From Palsa-461 sp963768185 (lineage in GTDB: Bacteria; Actinomycetota; Acidimicrobiia; Acidimicrobiales; RAAP-2), in contig CAVYGS010000005.1 of assembly GCA_963768185.1 (NCBI GenBank), positions 806,001 to 870,000 of the forward strand: a DNA stretch of 64,000 nt, written 5' to 3'. Both the position numbers and the translations under genes were made by a program. Positions 19,292 through 28,997 of the stretch are shown piece by piece; the first letter of the stretch is position 1; every line of letters begins with the position of its first letter. Below the pieces are notes generated by a model, which saw only the letters and a program-made list of their open reading frames with translations, did no database searches and was not told the DNA's origin.

Positions 19292-19482
19292 GGGACTTCG
19301 CTAGGCGAGGCTACAGGGCAGGCCCACGTCGAAGTTGGCCGCCGACCCGGTGGTCCCCCGACCGGCCCCGGGCCCTTCGGTCCGGCCTTGCCCGCGCGTC
19401 AGCGTCTCGACGGAGGGTGCCGTCCTTGTCGGTCGCCGCGACGTCCTCCGGGCGAGCCCGGCCCGAACACGCGGTCTTCTCG

Positions 19483-21045
19483 CTATGGGCGCAGACGATA
19501 TTGCTCTCGCAAGAGGCGCTTGTAGATCTTCCCATTGTCCTGCCGCGGGAGTTCTTCGACGAAGTCGATCGACCTCGGGCACTTGTAGTGGGCGAGACGA
19601 TCTCGGCAGAGCTGGATCAGCTCCCCGGCCAGGTCCTCGGATGGCACGCTGGTCGGGAGGAGCTGCACGACCGCCTTCACCTCCTCACCCCACTCCTCGC
19701 TCGGCACGCCGATGGTGGCCACATCGAAGATCGCCGGGTGAGTGAGCAGGACGTTGTCCACCTCGGCCGGATAGATATTCACGCCTCCCGAGATGATCAG
19801 GTTGGCCGACCGGTCCGTCAGGAACAGAAACCCGTCATCGTCGAGATACCCGACGTCACCCAAGGTGAACCAGTCGCCCTTGAACGACGACTCGGTCTTC
19901 TCTGGGTCGTGGAAGTACTCGAAGCGCCGAGCGCCCGGACCACGCAGATAGACGAGGCCCTCCCGGAGAGCCGGAAGGGGATTCCCCTCGTCATCACCGA
20001 TCATGAGGGTCTCGGGTGAAGGCTGGCCCACCGATCCAGGCTTCTTCAGCCACGTCTCCGAGTCGATGTCCGCGCCGCCGGCGCCTTCGGTCATCCCGAA
20101 GTACTCGAAGATGATGGGGCCCAACCACTCGATCATGGCGCGTTTCACATGGACCGGACACGCTGCGGCGCCATGCACGACCAGTTCCAGACTCGAGAGG
20201 TCGTAGCTCGCCCGCGTCTGTTCGGGGAGCTGCAGCAGCCGATGGAACATCGTTGGCACCATGTGCGTCTGGGTCACCCGGTGCCGCTCGATGAGCGCCA
20301 GACACTCCTCGGCGTCGAAGCGCGGCATCAGCACGACGGTCACCCCATTGGTCAATGGACCGTGCAGGGACATGTTGTTGATCGCGCTGTGGTACAGGGG
20401 GCCGGTGCACAGGTGCACGTCGCTTCCAGGACGAAACTCACCGAAGATGCCGCCTCCCGCCCGGTTTCGTCCGGCCGCCGACGCCACCTTGTCGGACCGG
20501 TACACGCCCTTCGGGCGACCCGTGGTCCCGGAGGTGTAGATCATCCAACTTCCGAGCACCGGATGCTCGAGGTCCTCGGCTGATTCGGCCGAGAGGCGCT
20601 CCTCGTAGCTCTCGAACGATGGAGCGTCGACATCGAGCGAAAGCCGGACCACCACCTCCTCGGGCAGCATGTCCAAGAGGGTCTCCGAATCCTCCGGGAT
20701 CCCCCCGACCACGACCCCACGAGCCTCGCAGTCGCCGATGATGTACGCCGTCTCCTCGGCTTGCAGCCGGAAGTTGATCGGCGTCACGCGGAGGCCGCAG
20801 CGCAGCGCCCCGAAGTACACCTCGACCCACTCGTGACGATTCGGCGCGATGAGCGCGATGCTGTCGTCGGGACGCAGGCCCATGGCGGCAACCGCCCGGG
20901 CGAACTGGTTCAATCGGCCGTTGAGCTCGCGATAGCTGTAGGCGCGTTCCGGCGTGATCAATGCCGGATGATCAGGCATGGATCGCGCCCAGTAGGCACA
21001 GTTCATCCCTTCAGCGAGGGAAGCCTCCAGTGACTCGTCGCTCAT
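19483..21045 (-). CDS. Acyl-CoA synthetase (AMP-dependent, FadD-like)
   Basis: A 520-residue ANL-superfamily enzyme activating a carboxylic acid to its CoA thioester through an acyl-adenylate. Motifs: P-loop YTSGTTGRPKGVYRS, A5-like FEYFGMTEGAG, A7/A8 GDVGYLDDDGFLFLTDR, and the catalytic Lys in NGKIYKRLLREQ. The ATG at 21045 (MSDESLEASLAEGMNCAYWAR) is preferred over an in-frame start 372 bases upstream that adds only low-complexity sequence. A close paralogue is cut by the right edge of the window. Upstream etfBA suggests a fatty or aromatic acid oxidation role. Confidence 0.92.
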   Translation of the reverse strand: MSDESLEASLAEGMNCAYWARSMPDHPALITPERAYSYRELNGRLNQFARAVAAMGLRPDDSIALIAPNRHEWVEVYFGALRCGLRVTPINFRLQAEETAYIIGDCEARGVVVGGIPEDSETLLDMLPEEVVVRLSLDVDAPSFESYEERLSAESAEDLEHPVLGSWMIYTSGTTGRPKGVYRSDKVASAAGRNRAGGGIFGEFRPGSDVHLCTGPLYHSAINNMSLHGPLTNGVTVVLMPRFDAEECLALIERHRVTQTHMVPTMFHRLLQLPEQTRASYDLSSLELVVHGAAACPVHVKRAMIEWLGPIIFEYFGMTEGAGGADIDSETWLKKPGSVGQPSPETLMIGDDEGNPLPALREGLVYLRGPGARRFEYFHDPEKTESSFKGDWFTLGDVGYLDDDGFLFLTDRSANLIISGGVNIYPAEVDNVLLTHPAIFDVATIGVPSEEWGEEVKAVVQLLPTSVPSEDLAGELIQLCRDRLAHYKCPRSIDFVEELPRQDNGKIYKRLLREQYRLRP

Positions 21046-21353
21046 CTCTACGCGTCCTTCTCCTCGAGGTCGAGTCGATCGTCGGGGTTCTGCTGAAGTG
21101 TGGCGCGTTCGGCTCGAGGAAGCCTTCCACCGCTCCGGTGGGTCATGGGAGGCGAGCGGGCCGCACCACGGTCCGCTCAGAACGCGGCGCCTCCTCGAGC
21201 ACCCGGTGCCTGAGTTCGCCGTCCTCGAGCTCGCCCCGGGAGGCCGATCGGAGCGACCTCGCCAGCGAGCCGTGACATGAAGTCTGTGAGCGGGCGCCGA
21301 TTGGTGGTCTGCGGCCGGTGATCTCCGAGGGCCGCCGGCCCCCCGGCCCGGCC
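21046..21353. other. 308-bp intergenic stretch, no gene seen
   Basis: Between the acyl-CoA synthetase start and the corrected etfA end there is no convincing coding sequence. Directly after the etfA stop the minus strand has a GC-only imperfect hairpin (about 21330-21352, GGCC repeats) that could be a terminator. No clear -10/-35 pair was recognised for the synthetase. Confidence 0.4.
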
Positions 21354-22315
21354 TCACCTGCTCTTCAGCGCCTCGATCAACGGGGGAGGACCTTGTGCAC
21401 GTCACCAACGATGCCAAGGTCGGCGACCGAGAAGATCGGAGCGTCCCGATCCTTGTTGATCGCGATGATGTTCTTCGAACCCTTCATCCCGACCAGGTGC
21501 TGAGTCGCGCCAGAGATGCCGCACGCGATGTACACGTCGGGCTTCACGGTCTTGCCCGTCTGGCCGACCTGGCGCGCGTAGGGCACCCAGCCCGCGTCGA
21601 CGATAGCCCGGGACGCCCCGGCGGCGCCGTGCAGCAGCTTCGCCAGCTCCTCGATCATCTCGTAGTTGTCCGCCGAACCGAGGCCCCGGCCGCCCGAGAC
21701 GATCACACTGGCCTCGTCCAGCTTGGGGCCGGAGCGCTCCTCGGCGTGGCGGGCCATGACCTTGGTGGCGCCGGCGGCGCCGCCATCGGGGGCCGGTGCC
21801 GAGACGACCTCGGGGCTCCCGCCGCCACCCGGCTCGGCCGTGAACGACTTGGCCCGCACGACGAAAAGGTGGGGGCCCTCGCCGGTGAAGTGGGCGGTCG
21901 CCGCGATGGTCCCGCCGAACAGCATGTGCTGGCTCGACAGCCCGTCGTCGCTCAGGCCGACGACGTTGGTGAGGACCGGCTTGTCGAGCTTGACCGACAA
22001 CCGGCCGACCACGTCGCGCCCGTCGTAGCTGGCCGGCACGAGCAGCGCGTCGGGCGTGTCGCCGCCCGCGATCAGGGTGGCGATCGCGCCGGCGACCGGG
22101 ACGCCGGGCAGCGTCTCGCCCACGTCGCCCACGTCGTAGACCTTGGTCGCGCCGTACTCGCCGAGGGTGCCGGCGTGCTGGGCGGTGTGGGCGCCCCAGG
22201 TCACCGCGGCGACGTTCGAGCCGATCTTGCGGGCCTCGGTCAAGAGTTCGAGCGTGAGCGAGGTGGGGCCGGACTCGGCCACCTCGGCCAGGACCCAGAC
22301 ATTGTCGAGCGGCAT
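21354..22315 (-). CDS. etfA: Electron transfer flavoprotein alpha subunit (C-terminal frameshift)
   Basis: Alpha subunit of the FAD-containing ETF heterodimer, which takes electrons from acyl-CoA dehydrogenases. The N-terminal domain starts MPLDNVWVLAEVA; the FAD-binding C-terminal domain is clear (SGGRGLGSADNYEMIEELAKLL, GATQHLVGMKGSKNIIAINKD, DLGIVGDVHKVLPR). The reading frame as given stops at 21377, but restoring one base in the G run at 21382-21386 extends it by LIEALKSR to a TGA at 21354, which is the usual ETF-alpha ending. The ATG overlaps the etfB stop by one base (TGATG). Confidence 0.93.
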
Positions 22316-23089
22316 CAGACGACCTTCAGTTCCTGCAGGAAGGCGAGGACCCGCTCGGCCCCGTCGCCCTCGTCGACCACGATCTCGCCGGCGCCGCGGT
22401 CTGCGACCTTGGACACGTCGGTGATCTCCTGGCGCGCCCGGCCGAGCCGACCTGGTCCGAGGGGATGCCGAGATCCGAGACGGTGAGCACGTCGACGGGC
22501 TTGGACTTGGCGGCCATGATCCCCTTGAAGGAGGGGTACCGGGGCTCGACGACGCCGGCAGTCACGCTAACCACGGCGGGCATGGGGCACTCGACCTCGT
22601 CGTAACCCGCCTCGGTCTGGCGCTCGACCTTCACGGTCCCGCCCTCGATCGCGATCTTCTTGGCGAAGGTGATCGACGGCAGCCCGAGGAGCTCGGCCAC
22701 CTGGACCGGGATGGTCCCGGTGTAGCCGTCGGTCGACTCGGTAGCCGTGAGGACGAGGTCGGGCTCGGCCCGCTTGATGGCTGCGGCCAGCACCTTGGCC
22801 GTGCCCAGCGCGTCGGAGCCGCCCAGGGCGTCGTCGGAGACCAAGATGGCCTTGGCGGCCCCCATGGCGAGCGCTGTGCGCAGGCCGGAGGTCTCGCCAC
22901 CCGGCGCCATGGAGACGAGGATGACCTCGTCCCCCTCCGAGGCGGCCAGCTGGAGGCCCATCTCCACGCCGTAGGCGTCGGAGTCGTCCAGGATCAGCTT
23001 GCCGGAGCGGTCGAGGGTGTGGGTGTCGGGATCCAGCGCGGGGGCGCGGCGGGATCAGGGATCTGTTTCACGCAGACGACGACATTCAT
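22315..23089 (-). CDS. etfB: Electron transfer flavoprotein beta subunit (two frameshifts)
   Basis: Beta subunit of ETF, binding AMP and docking dehydrogenases. The natural start is ATG at 23089 (MNVVVCVKQIPDPAAP). The frame then slips in the G-rich run near 23036-23046; the correct frame resumes as LDPDTHTLDRSGKLILDDSD and continues through GVEMGLQLA and the adenine-binding DGYTGTIPVQVAELLG region. A second slip near 22440-22450 interrupts the family-typical ending, which reads ARQEITDVSKVADRGAGEI then VLAFLQELKVV in the restored frame. Both shifts are single bases in GC runs. With them corrected the gene is normal length (about 258 residues) and overlaps etfA. Confidence 0.9.
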
Positions 23090-23133
23090 GATGGGCCATT
23101 GTTCATTACCCCAACCGACCGCCGCCACTCGCC

Positions 23134-23838
23134 TCAGGGCCGAATTTCTGCCTCTCGACGTGCGACGATGGCCAACGCGGCGCTCAGGCGGTCGGTGATG
23201 AGCGTGTCCACCCCCAGCTCCACCATGGCCTCAAGGTCCGAATCGGCGTTCGGGGTCCAGACGTTCACGGCCAGGCCGCCCTCGTGGCAGCGCCCGACGA
23301 ACGGGCCCTGCACCGTGGCGAAGAACGGGTGCAGGGCCTGGTAACCCCGGTCCAACGCCACCTCGAGCGCCCGGTCCAGGTCCGCGAATGACCCGACGAG
23401 CCACCCGATCGCGAGCGCCGGTTCGGCCACCCGCAGCGCCTCGATCGTGCCTTGGTCGAAGGACGAGACGATCACGTCGTCGATGCGCTCGTGCTCGGCC
23501 AGCTCGGCCGCCACCGCCTGGGAGAGCGCCCCGCTCGGGTCATAGCCGGGGTCGCCGGGGGTGTTCTTGATCTCGACGTTCATCGCCATGCCCTGGCACG
23601 CCTCGATCACCTCAGCGAACAGCGGGACGTAGGACGGCAGGTCGGCGACGGCCGATTCGTGGATCAGCCCGGTGCCGGGCACCGCGGCGTCGTGGTGGAT
23701 GACCAGCGCCCCGTCCACGCTGCGCCGCACGTCGAACTCGACCCCGTCGGCACCCCGCCGACGGGCCTCCAAGAACGCCTCAAGGGTGTTCTCGAGGAAC
23801 CCCTCGGTGCAGCCCCGGTGGCCGAAGACCTCGCTCAT
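23134..23838 (-). CDS. Glycerophosphodiester phosphodiesterase
   Basis: A 234-residue GDPD TIM-barrel enzyme hydrolysing glycerophosphodiesters to glycerol-3-phosphate and an alcohol. The first catalytic segment is FGHRGCTEGFLENTLEAF (His-Arg and Glu-Asn-Thr), followed by DGVEFDVRRSVDGALVIHHD with the metal Glu/Asp and second His. The start MSEVFGHRG at 23838 fits the family; the upstream in-frame extension is rejected. There is no signal peptide, so it is probably cytoplasmic. It is divergent from whiB across 183 bp. Confidence 0.92.
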   Translation of the reverse strand: MSEVFGHRGCTEGFLENTLEAFLEARRRGADGVEFDVRRSVDGALVIHHDAAVPGTGLIHESAVADLPSYVPLFAEVIEACQGMAMNVEIKNTPGDPGYDPSGALSQAVAAELAEHERIDDVIVSSFDQGTIEALRVAEPALAIGWLVGSFADLDRALEVALDRGYQALHPFFATVQGPFVGRCHEGGLAVNVWTPNADSDLEAMVELGVDTLITDRLSAALAIVARREAEIRP

Positions 23839-23985
23839 CGATCTCCCCCGTGACCCGACCAGGCACGGCCTACCACGCGCACCGCGACGCTCGAAACCTT
23901 CCGAAAATCCTCTTGTCATCGTTCGTTCACGTCGATAACCTGTGCCTGCCCAAATTCCCCCTGCGGGAGTTGTGACCGGCAGACT

Positions 23986-24001
23986 TGTGAAAAAGATCAC
24001 A
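23986..24001. promoter_or_regulatory. CRP-type palindrome upstream of whiB
   Basis: TGTGA-AAAAGA-TCACA is a perfect match to the CRP half-site consensus TGTGA-N6-TCACA. It ends 20 bases before the whiB ATG and lies in an unusually AT-rich stretch. In M. tuberculosis, CRP (Rv3676) binds the whiB1 promoter, so the same link is likely here. No CRP gene is in the window. Confidence 0.65.
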
Positions 24002-24021
24002 AACGGCTGGAGGACCTGGTC

Positions 24022-24312
24022 ATGGCGCTGATGTGGAACCGCACCGTCGAGTGGGACGCCGAGGACTGGCGACAGTTCGCGGCCTGCCGTGACACGGTCC
24101 CGGACCTCTTCTTCCCGGTCGGGACCACCGGTCCCGCCGTCGACCAGATCGACGCCGCCAAGCGGGTGTGCCGCGGATGCACGGTGCAGGAGCCCTGCCT
24201 CGACTTCGCCCTCGCGACCAACCAGGAGTCCGGTGTCTGGGGCGGCACCTCCGAGGAGGAGCGCCGCAAGCTGCGCAAGGCGTGGCTCGCCGCCCGCCGC
24301 CGAGCCTGCTGA
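24022..24312 (+). CDS. whiB1: WhiB-family iron-sulfur transcriptional regulator (WhiB1-like)
   Basis: A 96-residue Wbl protein. The four cluster cysteines are C22, C50, C53 and C59, spaced as in the family (ACRDTVPDLFF; VCRGCTVQEPC). The turn motif GVWGGTSEEERRKLR and a basic C-terminus follow. Wbl proteins bind the primary sigma factor and sense NO or oxygen through a [4Fe-4S] cluster. The start has a GGAGG ribosome-binding site at 24009-24013. Assignment to WhiB1 rests on size, the adjacent pdtaS-like gene (the Rv3219/Rv3220c arrangement) and the CRP palindrome. Confidence 0.92.
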   Translation: MALMWNRTVEWDAEDWRQFAACRDTVPDLFFPVGTTGPAVDQIDAAKRVCRGCTVQEPCLDFALATNQESGVWGGTSEEERRKLRKAWLAARRRAC

Positions 24313-24334
24313 CCACTCCCCTTCCCGGGTCCCT

Positions 24335-25861
24335 CTAGCGGCGCGGCCCGGTCGGCACCTCGATCGACACCAGGGTGCCCCCGCCCTCGGCTCGGGGCAC
24401 CCGGCGCATCTCGATGGTGCCGTCCATCTGGCTCACCACGAGGTCCCGCACGATCGACAGCCCGAGGCTGTTGGTCCGCTCGATGTCGAAGCCCTTGGGT
24501 AGGCCCACGCCGTCGTCGCGGACCTCGATCGAGAGGCCCTGCACCCCATGGCCGAGCGAGACGGTGACCCGCCCGCCCGCGGTGCGTCCTCGTCGGTGCG
24601 CCGCTTCCCGGCCGCGAGGTGCGCAACGGTCGCCGCTCGACGGTGAAGGCGTGCTGCACGGCGTTCTGGAGCAGTTCGGCGAGGGTGACCGCGAGCGGGG
24701 TCGCCACGTCGGCCGGAAGGTCGCCCAAGTCTCCGGTCACCTCGATGTGCACCGGTCGTGCCCGACGACTGAGTCCTCGGCCATCTGCACGAGCGAGGCC
24801 ACGATCTCGTCGAAGGACACCTGGTCGCCCGGGTCCCGGGAGAGGATCTCGTGCACGATCGCGATCGACCGGACCCGGCGCTCGGCCTCGTGCAACGCCT
24901 CGCGCCCGGCCTTGGCCGGGACCCGGCGCGCCTGCAGTCGCAAGAGCGAGGAGATCGTCTGCAGGTTGTTCTTCACCCGGTGGTGCACCTCGCGGATGGC
25001 GGCGTCCTTGGACAAGAGCAGCCGGTCGAGGCGTCGCACGTCGGTCACGTCGCGGACGAGGATGATGGCCCCGCTCACCGAGCCGTGGGTGACGAGCGGG
25101 ATGCAGTGCAGGAGCACGATGATGTCGGGCCGCCGCTCGACTTCTTCGACGACCGGGCGCGCCGTGGTGAGCGCCCACTCGACGGCCGATTCCTCCACGC
25201 CGAGGTCGCCGAAGCGACGGCCTTCGGGGACCGAGTACACGCCCATCCGGTGGAACGCGTTCATCGCGTTGGGCGATGCGAAGTCGACACGGCCCTCGTG
25301 GTCGACGACCACGACCCCGTCGCCGACGCGCGGCGACTCCTCGCTCCCAACGTCGGCCTCGGGGAACGGGAATGCCGACTCAGCCACCATCGACGCCAGC
25401 CGGTCGAACGCGTCGAGGTAGGTGCGCTCGGAGCTGGAGGTGGCCGGCCGCACCTCTTCGCGCCCTATCCGCACGATGACCGCGATGACCTTGTTGGCGT
25501 AGCGGACCGGGATCGCCTCGGAGGCGATGGCCCCCGACGCCGAGATCCCCTCGATCTCGCCCCGCACGATCTCGCCCTTGACCAACGCGTCCTTGGCGAT
25601 TGACCACCCCTCGCCCGAGGTCGACTCGCCGACCAGGTCCTGGTGGAGCCGGGTCGGCCGGTTCGAGGGCCGGATCTGGCCCAGGACGACCAGCTGGGTC
25701 GAGATCTCGTCCTCGTCGTCGTTGACCGGCACCACGAGCACGAGGTCCGAGAAGGAGAGGTCCGAGAGCAGCGACCACGACCCGAGCAGCCGCTGGATGT
25801 GGGACAGCTCGTCGGGCTCCAAGACGGCGTGCAGCAGGGCGAGCTCGCCGCGCGTTGCCAT
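24335..25861 (-). CDS. pdtaS: PdtaS-like sensor histidine kinase (two compensating frameshifts)
   Basis: A cytoplasmic HWE/HisKA_2-type kinase. Order: N-terminal GAF-like domain (begins MATRGELALLHAVLEPDEL; residues about 1-150), PAS domain with GDGVVVVDHEGRVDFASPNAMNAF, the dimerisation/phosphoacceptor box IREVHHRVKNNLQTISSLLRL, and an HATPase with N box ELLQNAVQHAF and G box VRDDGVGLP. Two opposite one-base slips (about 24757-24764, and within 24580-24620) throw a stretch of about 50 residues out of frame; both flanks are in the same frame, so the protein is essentially complete. The N-terminus closely resembles M. tuberculosis PdtaS (Rv3220c), whose partner PdtaR binds RNA. No pdtaR gene is in the window. 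Confidence 0.87.
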
Positions 25862-25865
25862 CGCC

Positions 25866-26753
25866 CTAGCGCCGTTCCCCAACGGCGTCGGTGACGGGGA
25901 CGGCCCGGGCATGCCGATCGCGGAAGGCCGTCAGCTCGCCGACCCCGAGCTCGGCGAGCAACGCGCGCAGGTCGTCGGCGCGCTCGGCGACCCGGCTGAG
26001 GCTGTGCGCGTCCGACGCGGTGGTCAGCCCGACGCCGCGCTCGGCGAAGCGGGCGAGCAGCCCGCGCGCCGGGTACTGCTCCGCGCAGGGCTTCACCCAT
26101 CCCGCCGAGGAGACCTCGGCCGACATGCCGCTCGACGCCGCGGCGTCGGCGAGGCGGTCCCACCACTCCTCGGGGTGCTTCGGGACGTAACCGAACACCT
26201 TGGCGAGGTCGGGGTGCGCCAGCACGTCACACGCGCCGGAGGCGGCGAGCTCCTCGATCGCCTCGACGTAGGCGTCCCAGGACTTCTCGACGTCGCGCAC
26301 CGCCCACTCGGCGAGGTGCAGCGGGTCGCTGTCGTCGAAACGCCACGCCCCCAGCCAGTGCACCGAGCCGAGGAGGACGTCGAACGGATAGCCGTTGAGC
26401 AGCGCCGCCACCTGGTCCATCCGGCCTCGGTAGTAGTCGACCTCGAGGCCGATCACGACCGGCAGCCCGGCTGCCTTGGCCGCCTCCGCCATCTCGACGT
26501 AGTCGTCGAGGTCGTTGCGGGCGTGGTGCGCCCAGTACTGCTGCATCGAGACCCGCAGCATGGGGTCCTCGTCGTCGAAGAGGCCGGCCACGATCGGCTC
26601 GGACTGGACGAACCGGAACAGGTGCTCGGTGAGGGCGATCTCGGAAACCCCGGCGGCCCGAGCGGCCTCGCAGTAGTCGGCCACCTGCTCCAGGCTGAGC
26701 GACACGTCAGCCCGGTCGTGGGACCACAAGTGGAGGTGGTAGTCGAGCACCAC
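25866..26753 (-). CDS. PHP-domain phosphatase (histidinol-phosphatase-like)
   Basis: A 295-residue PHP-family metallophosphoesterase. The first motif is LDYHLHLWSHD (two metal His), followed by ALTEHLFRF, a metal-binding GLEVDYY, GSVHWL, CDVLAHPDLAK and TASDAHSL, together providing the expected tri-metal site. Similar proteins are annotated as histidinol-phosphatase (HisJ/HisK type), but no other histidine gene is nearby, so the substrate is uncertain. It stops four bases before the kinase gene start, so the two are probably co-transcribed. Confidence 0.88.
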   Translation of the reverse strand: MVLDYHLHLWSHDRADVSLSLEQVADYCEAARAAGVSEIALTEHLFRFVQSEPIVAGLFDDEDPMLRVSMQQYWAHHARNDLDDYVEMAEAAKAAGLPVVIGLEVDYYRGRMDQVAALLNGYPFDVLLGSVHWLGAWRFDDSDPLHLAEWAVRDVEKSWDAYVEAIEELAASGACDVLAHPDLAKVFGYVPKHPEEWWDRLADAAASSGMSAEVSSAGWVKPCAEQYPARGLLARFAERGVGLTTASDAHSLSRVAERADDLRALLAELGVGELTAFRDRHARAVPVTDAVGERR

Positions 26754-26831
26754 GTTCCGCCCGGTCAGCTCCGGCAGAGCAACGAGCCCACGCCCGCATC
26801 GTAGGGCGGCGCTCGGCTCCGCCCGAACCCA

Positions 26832-27992
26832 CTACCGCCAGATCGTCTCGCCGAGCGCCAGCAGTCCGTCCAGGTTGGACACGTCGTTCTCGAAGAAGGG
26901 TGCGCTCGCCACGACCTCGGGCGAGTAGGCGAGCTCGTCGCGATGCTCCGCCTCCCGCCGGGCCACCAGGCTGAAGTTGAGGAAGCTCTCGGCCACCTCT
27001 CGGAGCAGCGGCGCCGTGATCGCGGGGTCGGTCGGCAGACGCCCCGCGATCTCCTCGGAGCGCTCGGCGAGCGCGCGCGCCACAGCCGCGGCCCCCGGGG
27101 CCCTGAGGTAGTCGGGCAGCGTCCGGTTGAGCACCACCGCCCCGAGATGGAGGTGGCGGCGTCCGAGCTCGGCGGCGAAGGCCTCAGCCTCCGCCAGCGG
27201 CGAGCTCTCGAGCGTCGAGACGACGAGGAACGTGGTCCGGCGGTCCCCGAGCAGTCGCACGACCGCATCGGCCCGCTCCACGAATCCCTCGTGCATCGAC
27301 TGGAAGAGGATGAAGAACTCCGAGATGTCGGTCAGGAACTGCGTGCCCAGGATCCGGTCGGCCACCTGCTGGAAGGGCCGCGAGGCGACCGTCACGAGCC
27401 GGGAGCGGTAGGGGACGATGAGCCAGCGCAGCAGGCGGCTCGAGAAGAAGTCGGCCATCCGCTTGGGCGCGTCGAGGAAATCGAGCGCGTGCCGGCTGGG
27501 GGGCGTGTCGACGACGATCAGGTCGTAGTCGCCGGTCGCATGGATCTCGAAGAGGCGTTCGACGGCGATGTAGTCGTGGCTCTGGACGAAGCGACCCGAG
27601 ATGTTCCGATACAGCGGGTTGGCGAGGATCTCTTCCTTGGTGCGGCGGTCCGGCGCGTGCCGCTCGATCAAGGCGTCCCAGCTGGCCTGGGTGTCGAGCA
27701 TCGCGGCCCACAGCTCGCCGCGTGGGGTGACCCCGGCCTCCTTGAACAGCTCGAAGGGGATGCGACGCTCCGTGTTGCCGATCCCCTTGAGCCCGAGCGC
27801 GTCGGCGAGGCGCTTGGCCGGGTCGACCGTGAGGACGAGGACCTTCCCGCCGTGATGACAGGCGGCCATCGCCGCGGTCGCGGCGGCGATCGTGGTCTTG
27901 CCCACCCCACCGGGGCCACACGCGATGGCGATCTCCTTCGAGGCCAGCAGCTGATCCAGCGATCCGTGTTTCTCGCCTGGCCGGATGCTCAC
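26832..27992 (-). CDS. ArsA-like anion-transporting ATPase, second of pair
   Basis: A 386-residue SIMIBI-class ATPase. The deviant Walker A is CGPGGVGKTTIAA, and the switch region is LVLTVDPAKRLADALG; DTPPSRHALDFLDAP resembles the ArsA/Get3 family signature. No arsenite-binding cysteine cluster is evident. The GTG at 27992 overlaps the stop of the first ATPase (GTGA) and is preferred over the ATG at 28016. Paired ArsA-like ATPases are typical of actinobacteria (the Rv3679/Rv3680 arrangement) and probably form a heterodimer; the cargo is unknown. Confidence 0.9.
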   Translation of the reverse strand: MSIRPGEKHGSLDQLLASKEIAIACGPGGVGKTTIAAATAAMAACHHGGKVLVLTVDPAKRLADALGLKGIGNTERRIPFELFKEAGVTPRGELWAAMLDTQASWDALIERHAPDRRTKEEILANPLYRNISGRFVQSHDYIAVERLFEIHATGDYDLIVVDTPPSRHALDFLDAPKRMADFFSSRLLRWLIVPYRSRLVTVASRPFQQVADRILGTQFLTDISEFFILFQSMHEGFVERADAVVRLLGDRRTTFLVVSTLESSPLAEAEAFAAELGRRHLHLGAVVLNRTLPDYLRAPGAAAVARALAERSEEIAGRLPTDPAITAPLLREVAESFLNFSLVARREAEHRDELAYSPEVVASAPFFENDVSNLDGLLALGETIWR

Positions 27993-28972
27993 AGCCCCAG
28001 CTCGTCGGCCAGCCACGACGCGACCTGCCTCGTGGAGCGCAGGCCACCGACGCGTGTGAAAAGAAACGGCACGAGGAGGATCGGGATGTGCGCTTCGAGG
28101 TGTTCCTGGAGGTGCTGGAGGTGGACCGCCCGCGCCCGTCGCATCGTGACCGCGAGGCGCGCCGCCTCGAGCACCGGGCTCACGTCGCCGCCCACGAAGT
28201 CACCGATCTCGGCGGTGAGCTCGGAGTCGCGCAATCGCTCGAACACCTCCTCCTCTCGTGTGCTGAACAGCTCGGGGAGGACACGGTTCACGATCACTGC
28301 GACCAGTGACACCGAGGTCTCCTGGTCGATGCGCTCCGCGAGCTCGAGGGTCTCGGAGACCGGCATCTCCTCGGGCGTGGTCACGGCCACCACGCCGGTG
28401 CGATCGGGGTTGGACAGCATCTCGACCATCCAGTCCGTCTGGGTACGGATCTGGCCGACCTTCACGAGGTTGTTGATCGCCTCGGGCGCGCTCAGCTGGC
28501 TGACCACGTGACCGGTCGCCGGTGCGTCGACCAGGACCAGGTCGAAGTGGCCCTCGCGGACCTCCCAGCACAGCTTGCCGACCGTCAGGATCTCGCGGAC
28601 ACCGGGCGCGGCGGTGGCGACGAAGTCGAAGGCCTTGGCGAGCGGTCCAATGCGGCCGGTCAACGGCACGCGCAGGCTGACCTTCAGGTACTCGCGCAAC
28701 GACGCCTCGGTGTCCATCGACATGGCCGAGACGCCCGGTGCCACGGTGGTCGGGGTGAAGCCGACCGAGCCGGCCTCGAACATCGCGGCGAGGCCGCCGG
28801 TGGCGTCGATGTCACATGCCAGGACCCGCTTGCCCTGCTCCGCCGCCAGCTGGGCGAGGGCGGCAGTGACGGTGGTCTTGCCGACGCCACCCTTGCCGGT
28901 GACGAAGAGCAGCTCGTGACCGAACAGGTCGGACGAGGCGGGGGCGACCGCGGCGTCCGCTGGGCCGGTCAC
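27989..28972 (-). CDS. ArsA-like anion-transporting ATPase, first of pair
   Basis: A 327-residue partner of the following ATPase. It has FVTGKGGVGKTTVTAAL (Walker A), VLACDIDATGGLAAMF (switch I region) and VLVDAPATGHVVSQLS. It likely couples ATP hydrolysis to handling a membrane protein or anion, but the family function in actinobacteria is only partly known. It is translationally coupled to the second ATPase. DUF3107 lies 25 bases upstream in the same direction. Confidence 0.9.
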   Translation of the reverse strand: MTGPADAAVAPASSDLFGHELLFVTGKGGVGKTTVTAALAQLAAEQGKRVLACDIDATGGLAAMFEAGSVGFTPTTVAPGVSAMSMDTEASLREYLKVSLRVPLTGRIGPLAKAFDFVATAAPGVREILTVGKLCWEVREGHFDLVLVDAPATGHVVSQLSAPEAINNLVKVGQIRTQTDWMVEMLSNPDRTGVVAVTTPEEMPVSETLELAERIDQETSVSLVAVIVNRVLPELFSTREEEVFERLRDSELTAEIGDFVGGDVSPVLEAARLAVTMRRARAVHLQHLQEHLEAHIPILLVPFLFTRVGGLRSTRQVASWLADELGL

Positions 28973-28997
28973 GTCCCCGCGTCCGTCGGCCCCAAGG

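Noticed and set aside
19292..19482. Possible small gene between the MBOAT and acyl-CoA synthetase genes
   Set aside because: Only short frames of biased composition, no ribosome-binding site and no recognisable motif.
23913..23936. TTGTCA / GATAAC as a whiB promoter
   Set aside because: The boxes are only about 11 bases apart, too close for a working -35/-10 pair.
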